From a virus, in the IMG/VR virus record IMGVR_UViG_3300031612_000690, positions 1 through 30,753 of that record: DNA of 30,753 bases; one strand, given 5' to 3'. Both the position numbers and the translations under genes were made by a program. The notes below the pieces were generated by a model. The model did not search any database and was not told the origin of the DNA. It saw only the letters and a program-made list of their open reading frames with translations. Shown here piece by piece: positions 24,501 to 30,499 of the stretch (positions within the stretch are counted from its first letter, which is position 1; each line of letters starts with the position of its first letter).

Positions 24501-25662
24501 AATCCCACATAGCAGTATCAAATGTTTCTGCTCTTGCTATCATTGCACGTTCAGCTAGTGTTGCGTCAGACGCAATAGCAAGTGTGTACTTGTCATTAAC
24601 ACTATCATATGTTGCTACTATTACTTTCTTAATACTAAGATTGCCAGTAGTAGCATCACGTTTAGTTACGTAAATAGATTCTGAGTCATCGAGAGTTGCA
24701 TCAACCCATCCTGTTCCTGTGAACTTAACTAACACGTTTTCATTATACAATGACTTATTAGATTCTACATCTTCAAATATAAAGCCATCAAAAACCGGTA
24801 ACCTATCTGCTATAGGATCTGCATTATATGCAGTAAGTAATGCTCCGTAATTTCTTTTTCCAAACGGTGCCAGCCAGTATTTGTTATTTGTATTAGGTGT
24901 AACAGAATGTACTTTGCTGTTATCCCAAATACCATCATTGGCTTGTGTATGTTTTGTAACACTGTTATAAACTCTTATTTGATTAAAATCAATATAAAGT
25001 TCAAACCTATGTTCACCGTTTCCTTCACCTGTACCTAATACAATATATGTACTTCCTCTACATGCTACATCGTAGCCTGAGCCAACAAACTTAATTAACA
25101 TATTATTTTCTAATACAATTGTATTAGTGTCATCTACTAATGTATATACATTGGTATTTTGAATATCAGTTAATGGATTCTTGCTTGTGCCTGTGTAGAT
25201 ACTAGTATAAATTGGAAGCTCTTCAACCCAATAGTAATTATTAAAGTTAATAAACTTATCAATATTAAAAGGCGGGTTATAAGAAAATGCATTAGACGAG
25301 TATGCTGAGTTATAGTTGTACTCATTAAAGTTTGCATTCAACGAGTGTACTACATCGTCATATGTAATCTTGTTTGTTATAGCTCCAGTGTTATCATAAG
25401 ATATAATACCAGGCGTTAATGAAGTTGATTTTCTTAGTTTAACTTCTGTAACTGGGTCAACATATGAGTCATGTGCTTGAGCTTCTGAGCCATGTCTACT
25501 ACCTATGTATCCATCAACTTGGTCCAATGGTCCTTTTGAAACCATTTGATCTAATGTACTATCAAGCCAACTATTATTTAATTCAGTTTGGAATACTTGA
25601 GGTAAAAACTTCTTTGTTTTGATACTGCGGACCTTTGATGAACCTGCTTTTTTATTCGCCAT
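15511..25662 (-). CDS. Giant baseplate/virion structural protein in the gp7 position
   Basis: One uninterrupted frame of 3383 residues, about three times T4 gp7 (1032 aa). It follows gp6 with a 4-base gap, the position of the baseplate wedge protein gp7 in T4. The N-terminal ~150 residues ('SWLDSTLDQMVSKGPLDQV', 'FINFNNYYWVEE') are of a type I know from large structural proteins of marine myoviruses. Near the C-terminus is 'GYIQDVKPFHTKI' and a module with 'TLYINGELITYTKVD' (about 3270-3310) seen in many virion proteins. Residues about 2195-2455 hold a Thr/Ala/Gly/Asn-rich block with hook-IN-like repeats. AGGAAC precedes the ATG. I see no enzymatic motif. Homology to gp7 itself is inferred from order, not from sequence identity. 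Confidence 0.8.
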   Translation of the reverse strand: MANKKAGSSKVRSIKTKKFLPQVFQTELNNSWLDSTLDQMVSKGPLDQVDGYIGSRHGSEAQAHDSYVDPVTEVKLRKSTSLTPGIISYDNTGAITNKITYDDVVHSLNANFNEYNYNSAYSSNAFSYNPPFNIDKFINFNNYYWVEELPIYTSIYTGTSKNPLTDIQNTNVYTLVDDTNTIVLENNMLIKFVGSGYDVACRGSTYIVLGTGEGNGEHRFELYIDFNQIRVYNSVTKHTQANDGIWDNSKVHSVTPNTNNKYWLAPFGKRNYGALLTAYNADPIADRLPVFDGFIFEDVESNKSLYNENVLVKFTGTGWVDATLDDSESIYVTKRDATTGNLSIKKVIVATYDSVNDKYTLAIASDATLAERAMIARAETFDTAMWDWMLPVEPLKDYLLIEKHDVFNTAWSRANHWVNISAINKLKSIMPFQNFDNIITTKRKAIRPIIEYTARIDLWNHARHVNPVSLGTIDFGVKTGDVLSAIPVGSTYVYVDNSDTKVYTQAATPTSVTLAENNTMTIKAVLDNTLSAWVNADVYYTNSTITLAQQKTKINQYPLYKFYDHTGKLLSDIAGTNFKGEKIFGYKPGKGAVDTELGMKLSYKDSLKGAEYQFQNFILTTRYKANFTQAENAKLDYHQNLTGYSLYKKRNVLEGVYNKSDLNFGAKETVQYKITNPDTDLVIPYGHGKWRPHQEEFNVHHIAGKLAVTRRNVSDGTAITFTGTREYNIGYSHIIKFVNSTTDALTFIAPGGIDIEANPSHANNPDITIQRFGDVVKIETGSSSIGGTFDVRAGSSRIGSFNISNEWDANYFDITLNGKRIKDALVTVTGSSITIDETALTADDLVDFTWNSNKQNNNVKNYSYPQVTQHNVHNKVIKTFTISETIDHWADKLNANPSFDRNTFGENNYGSITHNRSTGGTLFLHDDIAVMNDICYSDEKLDVTGSLIEQAGDWDAFRERFKAQAKRLYSVTAYPSVQELTTATLTALLRNKRTSKLHSDSNMLFNSEDALQTFTITDTSVKEFETKWTFNGDVNIRDHVYVYLTESDGTNTYKRILRKDIDYTQLGNAITILLTYNTTVTPVLEVVYNQMDSECYVPASLVKLGLAYGTQPVVSNNILYTHDGVEIVLKANADLTNPNNSSLFDPVNAALFELETRVYAGLVKEDTTYDKTNTSSYYNFLPTQASATWYSLELLNNYLEKHFKHWAELKQKGSLNQANQYVANDNTTWNYSTIPLGFNYSNATPGHYKGVYVHLFGTATPDLTPWHMLGHSFKPTWWDANYSWVTGSKRTALLSALKNGLVSDPSGTPTHDIVFARPHWDFATKSPVTGSGTLEDLTTVIGTPANVDASSAFKFGDWSSEEYEWRVSPQGQAAGVDAIIKLNPARAWSAFFQPGIHNNGYAGIQNAGRFGSSKSYKVPGNTYGNSIINIEVQASPTTVSATESFIVLDDFGSTTATTNFKLNASSKVSALSLTNRGVKFTGSPIVSYSGGASNIAGIDFKITTGRIGYVANGLSQAQYNFILRNQNSNLSQGQLYTNLDTKLHEKLGGFSSKELLEVFAESSLTGDFEFGKADFTIDMYQGRPTRLVTASAIFITKTLTGFTLSGLSNNKQEFNFFEPNIADTTDYELVTVQGSTVRRYNKFVTTASTIEYGAAVEKMQDVYNFVRGYFSLLTKFGYTLEFDGDSSASDFVNWALTADNTDTFVLQIGRTISFKTLYGTVYPYNKLTSNGNDVLTMFNKTLQDSDLSVNRSKGLVTVATKNAEFIGSITSAVLEYDHVMIFENKTKLGVAIYDDVLNQTQKRLVLRGQRTANWNGTKTAPGYLVFDDHIVENFDSAVQSIDDMYRTDVDSFNGAFTQSKDLAIGNVNKTWADGLGINKNVLTKFHQGSIKQQGTTASIDRFNRASIVDEGITKLNAYDQYMFRQSELGNNDLEEVLEIELRSSDLVASPQCISTQDTPAGGAKAGVTYTAPERIINNKAITFDTKDFTYDWNFILTGGAALDHEVKYRILSADDISSVFEKTEPYALVPTWNNYTSYKKGEQVRHQGQLWKCSVNFTGLTETTATILETSRASRADFPHGTIAEIAGTSVTFNNTSTEYQPIIANGTATSPTFLPSETLVIDNINIGFSKTANVQVVTGPAIQRSTLGNVAFADVTGQGITINGTAISFGSTPANVIENFTGVNNGTALNPVLQATFTIAQALSGSTFSIASVTVNGTATTAYTLSGQNITFTTAPTAGQAIVITLTHVTVGITTTGIRDAINAAGVTGVTSSLVTASNVLEIAYAGGVGDVLIIAPAASNAALGFATGGHTIAVPVELQLQPAQLNITEIVAQINATSALVNVTASNVANKLKLVSTGVTLAVAGTARTTVGLNTTYSATTSTIAVPTVRSDAVTLIQAAITAAGNTEVTIATVGNNIIISSTGTSLTLGDTTFNTLAGFDTGTKIATDGGVVNTFDVTDFGSTAQTSDNALYNILVTDDSAFEVASRGSITTKFFGWNVLQVTQRPAPLYSYTTATDGCGICAGTSTLDGNDAEVTTNVAHGLQVGDFVQLLNTTTTPNIDGIHKVTKVGTLDTVFYIDEFIEMCGNAVSIMPLVTTRFTDEVQRASAIALASWNLPAKTLIYEDSNASVLGTYVSNITGSTVTAKRQTLSRPTNKDIDNITVYNYKKNKSNIILESFDPLRHIIPGIAKQNVDIINVSDNAIYNTSSDTGQSVDDNNAWGTEQLGTRWWDTSKARYYDYDQGGLEYRVSKWGELYPGSEIVVWEWIKSSVAPDDYAESVLFGKEIYGVPATGEAYAVYDKLTAELVYHYTLTTQFNSANGSNDDVYYYWVKNKTTVQDERTLSAFDVANIIRSPSTNGVSWFAALTANEFIVDNISYYVDNKSTVLQINKAPNKFKSHNEWTLIAKGYDNIPGYYIQGMKYSLAGWNSVKARIPFNTLHKFNKYGDSLDIGQSWFNNINEGRRNTAEAINYELRSVLVDDAYTNKWDRTLVANNFPTTLWKWIDHKPTRYNGTFNYTTTATSVADLINIDRDFHKVVKIKLFNVEADLDRSEIYAYNDEKAEWVLVLKKNSSIEFSVADLCPEMGYDKSAEGTRTTANGTVIKGGYWDSGKWDVDNVAEYWQTLITALDEDIFIGRNKLKMNKLFFGVVDYVLSSLPQTNWIRKTTYIKVEIASEFNTTARKYKRNKIHNITGYIQDVKPFHTKISSTINSFATTEKVKASVTESLSIAVQTNTSGSTYDTNTRTFVHLQDNTGNVIAYALASAKETTLASELGLNDTKIIVTSTAGITATGTLYINGELITYTKVDATTVTVIARNVNNTFRAVGALGDSITQVDTNQLTYTNSPATLQYNVVGSTILNSPSSTAAAELSAISKGIQL
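18290..18900 (-). repeat. Three ~70-residue FliD/hook-IN-like repeats within the giant protein
   Basis: Translated on the minus strand, three units begin near residues 2258, 2330 and 2397: 'IRDAINAAGVTGVTSSL', 'IVAQINATSALVNVTASN', 'LIQAAITAAGNTEVTIA'. Each is followed by a short strand pair such as 'NKLKLVSTGVTLAVAG' or 'NNIIISSTGTSLTLGD' and then by 'LGFATG', 'VGLNTT' or 'LAGFDTG'. The pattern is that of flagellin/hook 'IN' modules. The units are diverged, with no long DNA identity, so they are old. Confidence 0.6.
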
Positions 25663-25666
25663 TTAA

Positions 25667-28600
25667 TTATGTTCCTGCTCTAATATTTTCGTCTGTGATG
25701 TTTTGAATAATATCAATATCGTTAACTGTTACGTCTGCTATAATAAGTTCGTCTAGCTCTGGTGTGTACTCAAACAAATCACCAAACGTTGTTCCTGTGC
25801 CTTGCGGTACAATAACAAAACTACTTAGCACACCTACAAGTTGCTTGTGTACGTAAGCCGCTAATTCTGTAAAGTAAAAAGTTTCTCCAAAGTCCCAAAC
25901 ACTTGAACTAAAGAATTCATCTATAGCTTTAACTGTTCTTGTTTTCATATCACTGTCTGTTACATTACATCCAACAACTTTAATTATTCTAAACTTTGCT
26001 TTTAATTCTGCTGATGCCTTGGCTCCAAATATTGGTTTATACTTAACTGGTTTAAACACAATCGTGTCACTCATTGCTTTCTTTTCTCCAGTAGCTGAAA
26101 ACTGTGTTCCAAGTTCGTAGCTAGTAGGAGGCTTAGGCATTATAGCTAGCGTTCCTTTTAACCAATTTTTATAACTAGTATCATATGATGTTGTTAGTGC
26201 GTATACATCAATAATATTTGTAAAGCTAGGATCAACTACTTGATTGTCTGACGCAATATGTTGCCAGTCAAAGTTTAAACTACTTCTGCCATCGTAATCA
26301 ACAGTATTAATTTTTACGCTGTTAAGTCCAACCGTCTCAAAAAATATATCTGGGTTATCTGGCCTACTATCAGCATTGCTATCTATAAGAGATAGTCTGT
26401 AATTATTATCAGTAGCAGTATCATAACCATATACATAAAAATCACCAATGTCAACAATATCATTTCCATCTACGCCAATAGCAGTAATTTTATCACGTGT
26501 AGCCTTTTTAGTATAAGAACTAATTTCATATTCGTTCTGTATGTTTCCTAAACGTACTGTAGCACTTGTAAAATTAAATCTTAATGTTCTAATGTAGATA
26601 TCAAATGATGATCCGGTAAACTTGAAATTTAGAATCCAACTATCATCTGCTAAACTAAATGTTGTAGGATAAGCTACTGTTGGTACTACCGCTGTGCCTG
26701 TGGCTCCAATAATATCCCAACTCTTATTCTTGTAATTATATTTTATACTAAAGTCACGCTGTGACTCTAAGTAATATTTAATAACATCTTTTTCTCTTTT
26801 AATAAATCTTCTCGACAAGCCAGGGTATACAACATTAACTGTTGAACCATTTGGAATGTCAGTATCTAATATAATAGCACCTGTTCCATCTGTACGCTTA
26901 CCTGTTGGAGCACCAACTGTTGTTTCCATACCTAAGCCGTTTGCAAAAATATCTACTACCTTAGCCCATTTGGTTTTACTGTTGCTTGTAAATTTAATTA
27001 AAGCACCTGGTGTAATGTATTTCATGTATGTACTTGCTGTTGAACCAACACGTGCTATTTGAGTTGAAGTGTCTGTAATGTAACCAGTTAGTATTCCACT
27101 AGTTGATTCACTTGGGCTTTGCCAAACAAATGAATCTGGTGTGTAAGATTCTTCTCCTCTTAACGCTTCAAATGCTGTTTTATATTTTGTATAATATAAG
27201 TTAATAAATTCGTCATTGTCTAAAATATGTTTAACATGTTTCTCAAATGTTTGTGTAGAAGAGTCTGTTGCATTACTAGCAGTAGACATAACTTTTTCTG
27301 ATGCATATATTGTAGCATCTTTTCCACTTAGAAATAAATCTGAGTATGTACCTGTTGGGTCTGTAAACTTTGAATATCTACTATGTCCACTAAATGTTCT
27401 GTTAACACTCTTAAGTTTAAGGATGCCGCCTTGTTGACTAGATAACAATGTGTTATAGTCTTGGGCTGTAATCATTCTATCTTGACTAGCATAATTTTTA
27501 GGAGCATTTTCTCTAACGCTATCCATTGTCTCACTTGATGTTGCATTAACAATTGCTTGTTTTAATTGTAATGATAAAATAGCTGTGTATGTATTTCCAT
27601 CTAATCCTGTGTAACCAATGTTTACTTTTTTATTTGTTAAGTCATCTGGTCTAACAACATATGTAGTATTAGCACTTGTTCTGTACCAAACTCTAATAGT
27701 ACCTGTTGGAACATTACCAAATTCTTTTGATGGGAACATAATTGAGATTGAATTATTTGTTCTAGTCTTTACACTGTATACATCACGTATACCTGATGCT
27801 AAGTTGTTATAAATTACATTACTGTTTACGTCTGTAACTTTAGACCAATTCTTAACAACGTTACCTGTTGCATTAACATTCTGTACCCATACGTCTGTGT
27901 TGTTTATATTTTCTGCGGTAACATCTAATACTGCACTGTCAATTGGAGTGTCAATAACAAAGTCTTGGAATGATAATGCACCTTGCTTAACACCCATAAA
28001 GAATCCAGTATTAACACTGCTAATACCCTTGCCATCATTTTTAAAATATACTCCGACACTGCCTATTGGGCTAGGTGCCTTTTCCATAAATGCTTTATTG
28101 ACACTATCAAATTCACTGCTAATGATATTGTATGTAGCAGTCTTACCTGATACAATTCCCTGAACATCAAACTTAATTTGATTAGGCGTATTGTTTATAT
28201 CATAGAATTCTGATTGTATTCCATTTACAATAGAACTTTTCTTTGGACTACCATATTGATTACTGTTTTCTAATGTAGCATTAAGTACTGTAATAAAATC
28301 ATCTATGTTGCTTACATTGTTTGAAGCTTCATATTTTATTTCTACTCCACCTAAGCTAGTTCCTGCACTACCAATAACGGATTCGTTTGTTTTAATTCCT
28401 ATAACTTTCATCTCACCGTATGCTGGCACATTACGTCTGGGTTGATATCCTAAAAACTCTGCTAGTTTAAAAACTGAATCTTGTTTTCGGGCTGTAGTTA
28501 AAAAATTGTTTCTTGCATTAAGGTCTACCCTGTATGCCAAGTTATGTCCAAACTGTGCAACTACATCTAGTAGCGATACAAATTCTGCTGACTCTACCCA

Positions 28601-28762
28601 GTCATTATAGTTTTCTGGGTATGTGTTGCGAACATAAGCAACCATTGCAGTTCTAATAGTATCGTAATCAAATGCTTGGAAGTTAGCATTAACATACGAC
28701 TCGTATATAACTGTATAGTCCTCTGCCGCAAAAAGTTTATTTTGTCTTGTTTTTTGTGCCAT
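25667..28762 (-). CDS. gp6: Baseplate wedge protein gp6
   Basis: A 1031-residue member of the T4 gp6 / baseplate J-like family, which forms the inner ring of the baseplate wedge and drives sheath contraction together with gp53 and gp25. The N-terminal block 'NDWVESAEFVSLLDVVAQFG', 'NLAYRVDLNARNNFLTTA' and 'LAEFLGYQPRRNVPAYGEM' (about residues 58-120) is characteristic. The central core includes 'ENAPKNYASQDRMITAQDY', another baseplate J-type hallmark. It is longer than T4 gp6 (660 aa), with extra beta-rich material in the middle. It starts 2 bases after the gp25 stop and is followed 4 bases later by the giant gene, so gp25-gp6-giant form a single late operon. No strong ribosome site is seen before its ATG, which fits coupling to gp25. 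Confidence 0.93.
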   Translation of the reverse strand: MAQKTRQNKLFAAEDYTVIYESYVNANFQAFDYDTIRTAMVAYVRNTYPENYNDWVESAEFVSLLDVVAQFGHNLAYRVDLNARNNFLTTARKQDSVFKLAEFLGYQPRRNVPAYGEMKVIGIKTNESVIGSAGTSLGGVEIKYEASNNVSNIDDFITVLNATLENSNQYGSPKKSSIVNGIQSEFYDINNTPNQIKFDVQGIVSGKTATYNIISSEFDSVNKAFMEKAPSPIGSVGVYFKNDGKGISSVNTGFFMGVKQGALSFQDFVIDTPIDSAVLDVTAENINNTDVWVQNVNATGNVVKNWSKVTDVNSNVIYNNLASGIRDVYSVKTRTNNSISIMFPSKEFGNVPTGTIRVWYRTSANTTYVVRPDDLTNKKVNIGYTGLDGNTYTAILSLQLKQAIVNATSSETMDSVRENAPKNYASQDRMITAQDYNTLLSSQQGGILKLKSVNRTFSGHSRYSKFTDPTGTYSDLFLSGKDATIYASEKVMSTASNATDSSTQTFEKHVKHILDNDEFINLYYTKYKTAFEALRGEESYTPDSFVWQSPSESTSGILTGYITDTSTQIARVGSTASTYMKYITPGALIKFTSNSKTKWAKVVDIFANGLGMETTVGAPTGKRTDGTGAIILDTDIPNGSTVNVVYPGLSRRFIKREKDVIKYYLESQRDFSIKYNYKNKSWDIIGATGTAVVPTVAYPTTFSLADDSWILNFKFTGSSFDIYIRTLRFNFTSATVRLGNIQNEYEISSYTKKATRDKITAIGVDGNDIVDIGDFYVYGYDTATDNNYRLSLIDSNADSRPDNPDIFFETVGLNSVKINTVDYDGRSSLNFDWQHIASDNQVVDPSFTNIIDVYALTTSYDTSYKNWLKGTLAIMPKPPTSYELGTQFSATGEKKAMSDTIVFKPVKYKPIFGAKASAELKAKFRIIKVVGCNVTDSDMKTRTVKAIDEFFSSSVWDFGETFYFTELAAYVHKQLVGVLSSFVIVPQGTGTTFGDLFEYTPELDELIIADVTVNDIDIIQNITDENIRAGT

Positions 28763-28764
28763 GA

Positions 28765-29148
28765 TTAAAACTCTGCGTCCTGTTCGAATTCTCTATCGAA
28801 CTTTATCTGTAAATCTGTTACAGTTGTAGTGGGTATATACACTAGCTTTACTTTAATAGTAACGCTGTGTTTATCCTGATTAATATCTATATTGGTATCT
28901 TCTACTTCAAAACGTGGATCATAACTAATGACTGCAAAGACTTCCTCTTTGATAGATTCAGTAGTATTAGTATCCAACGGTTCAAACACGTAGTACGGTA
29001 AGTCACAACCAAATGTTGGGTCCGTCCACTTCTCTCCTTTGCGTATTGCAAAGTGATTCAGGAGGTCTCGTTTAGCTAAATCTATACCTAATAGGTTTTT
29101 GCTTGTATATGGCTGTTCTACTGTTGTGTATCCAATTATATTGTTCAT
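28765..29148 (-). CDS. gp25: Baseplate wedge protein gp25
   Basis: A 127-residue gp25/GPW-family protein, close to T4 gp25 in length (132 aa). Family features are the 'DLAKRDLLNHFAIRKGEKW' helix (residues 24-42), the 'TDPTFGCDLPYYVFEPL' segment, and 'FAVISYDPRFEV' followed by C-terminal strands ending 'LQIKFDREFEQ'. In contractile machines gp25 joins gp6 and gp53 in the wedge core and seeds sheath assembly. It is the first gene of the gp25-gp6-giant operon. Its ATG lies 5 nt after the late box CATAAATA, so the message should be leaderless; no Shine-Dalgarno is seen. Confidence 0.93.
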   Translation of the reverse strand: MNNIIGYTTVEQPYTSKNLLGIDLAKRDLLNHFAIRKGEKWTDPTFGCDLPYYVFEPLDTNTTESIKEEVFAVISYDPRFEVEDTNIDINQDKHSVTIKVKLVYIPTTTVTDLQIKFDREFEQDAEF

Positions 29149-29153
29149 ACAAC

Positions 29154-29161
29154 TATTTATG
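29154..29161 (-). promoter_or_regulatory. Late promoter box for gp25-gp6-giant operon
   Basis: The minus strand reads CATAAATA, then GTTGT, then the gp25 ATG at 29148. The 5-nt gap is the same as at the cupin, radical SAM and oxygenase genes. Confidence 0.65.
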
Positions 29162-29181
29162 CTAAAAATTATAACTGTAGT

Positions 29182-29727
29182 TTATGAAAGCAAAATTAGC
29201 TTATCTTCGGGCCATTTTACATAATCTTGCCACGACATGTCTGGAATATGCAGAGTGTGGTGCTTGTTTGAGTTCTGTATATAGTGCCAGCTTGGAACCA
29301 CTGGCTTGTTTAATGGTCGTATCATACGATCGGCCTTCTTAACATTACAAGGACCGCATGCTGAAACAGTGTTATCCCATGTTAACTTGCCACCCTTTGA
29401 TCTAGGAATAACATGATCCAATGTTAACTCGCCTGCAAAGAATTGCTCATTGCAGTATTGACACTTGTAATTGTCTCTGATGTAAACATTTCGTCTTGTA
29501 AACTTTGCTCTATTGGGCTGTCTATGATAAGCATTTAACATAACTATGCTAGGATATGGAATACTTATTGTAGTACTCCTTAAGAATTTGTTTTCAAAAT
29601 TACTTATTGTATGTACTTTGTGTGCAAATAAAGCCTTCACGGCTGTCTGCCAACTAATTGTGCTGAGCGGCAATATGCTTAAAGGTTGCCCGTTGGCATT
29701 AAGTAAAAGGACACTGTAGTCTGTCAA
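29182..29727 (-). CDS. HNH endonuclease
   Basis: A 181-residue HNH nuclease. 'RRNVYIRDNYKCQYC' (79-92) opens the domain with the zinc ligands Cys89 and Cys92; 'LTLDHVIPRSKGG' carries the catalytic His105, Asn119 follows in 'TWDNTVSACGPCN', and Cys124/Cys127 complete the zinc site. All core residues are intact. The N-terminal 'VLLLNANGQPLSILPLSTI' is typical of this conserved stand-alone family in phages and bacteria, so the frame needs the TTG start at 29727, which has AGGG about 6 nt upstream. It sits inside the baseplate gene row with gaps on both sides, as free-standing phage HNH genes often do. Homing versus a packaging or DNA-processing role cannot be told. Confidence 0.9.
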   Translation of the reverse strand: MTDYSVLLLNANGQPLSILPLSTISWQTAVKALFAHKVHTISNFENKFLRSTTISIPYPSIVMLNAYHRQPNRAKFTRRNVYIRDNYKCQYCNEQFFAGELTLDHVIPRSKGGKLTWDNTVSACGPCNVKKADRMIRPLNKPVVPSWHYIQNSNKHHTLHIPDMSWQDYVKWPEDKLILLS

Positions 29728-29755
29728 TGTAGATTTTCCCTGCGAATATATATGT

Positions 29756-29763
29756 ATTTAAAA
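29756..29763 (-). promoter_or_regulatory. Possible late promoter box for the HNH gene
   Basis: The minus strand reads TTTAAATA, one change from TATAAATA. The predicted +1 near 29750 gives a leader of about 23 nt that contains the AGGG site of the HNH gene. The box is weak and lies in AT-rich DNA. Confidence 0.35.
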
Positions 29764-29773
29764 TAGTTTTGAA

Positions 29774-30499
29774 CTAGTTAACTGATTGTTTTACTAAGAT
29801 TCTTTTTCTACTCTCAGCTAAGTTTGGTAGGAATCTTTTTGTCTCTGCATAATACACATACTCGGCCTGGGCTTTTTGTGGATCAGTTAGACCCATTGTA
29901 CTATAACGTTTTAACAAAGTTTGTAAGCCTTGTTCTTTAATTAATGATCTATCTTTAGTAGTACCGTAATCTGCTAGCATTAATACCTTTGCATCATATT
30001 GTCTTACTAATCTATTGCTTCCACTGAGTGTCATTGATGTCGCTACGTGATCCCATTTCCTATCGGTAATAAATTCACTAAGTTCAAACTGTCTTAGTTC
30101 TGTGCCAACCTTACGATATGTGCCTGTGTCGAAATATAAACTTAACAATGCATCATACTGTGATTGCGACAACGTAGGTAATGGAAAGTTTTTCTTAAAC
30201 ATACGTTCTGTATCTTTAAACTCTTCAATCCATGTGTTGTAAGCTATTTGTTCTAGCATCCCAACACCATCTGCTAATTCTTGTTTCTTACTAGCATACC
30301 CGATTATGTATGTGTTGTCAACCAATTCTTTAATTCCAGACCATCCTATTGTCCTTAATTTTAAATTAATTAATTTATCACTTGCTTCTAAGTCAGACAG
30401 TTGCTGTTGTATACGAACAGCATCATTGTCAATGATACTAAACAATCCATAGTCAATTAGTGTGGTTGTGTTGATTTCATTATTTAATTTAAAATCCAT
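29774..30499 (-). CDS. GH24 lysozyme-like protein, probably virion-associated
   Basis: A 241-residue protein with a degenerate GH24 (T4 lysozyme-like) domain. 'TYIIGYASKKQE' (about 63-74) corresponds to the 'TIGYGH' region, and 'SQSQYDALLSLYFDTGTY' (about 111-128) with 'SGSNRLVRQYDAKVLML' corresponds to the second lobe. Aligning 'LRTIGWSGIKELVDN' with the T4 active-site helix places a Gly where the catalytic Glu should be, so muralytic activity is doubtful. It begins on the last base of the gp5-like gene. T4 carries its lysozyme inside gp5; here the domain looks split off as a separate protein. A gp53-type wedge protein is an alternative by position. Confidence 0.6.
   Translation of the reverse strand: MDFKLNNEINTTTLIDYGLFSIIDNDAVRIQQQLSDLEASDKLINLKLRTIGWSGIKELVDNTYIIGYASKKQELADGVGMLEQIAYNTWIEEFKDTERMFKKNFPLPTLSQSQYDALLSLYFDTGTYRKVGTELRQFELSEFITDRKWDHVATSMTLSGSNRLVRQYDAKVLMLADYGTTKDRSLIKEQGLQTLLKRYSTMGLTDPQKAQAEYVYYAETKRFLPNLAESRKRILVKQSVN

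Noticed and set aside
29722-29727. TTGACA on the minus strand as a -35 box
   Set aside because: It is the TTG start region of the HNH gene and has no acceptable -10 box 16-18 bases downstream.
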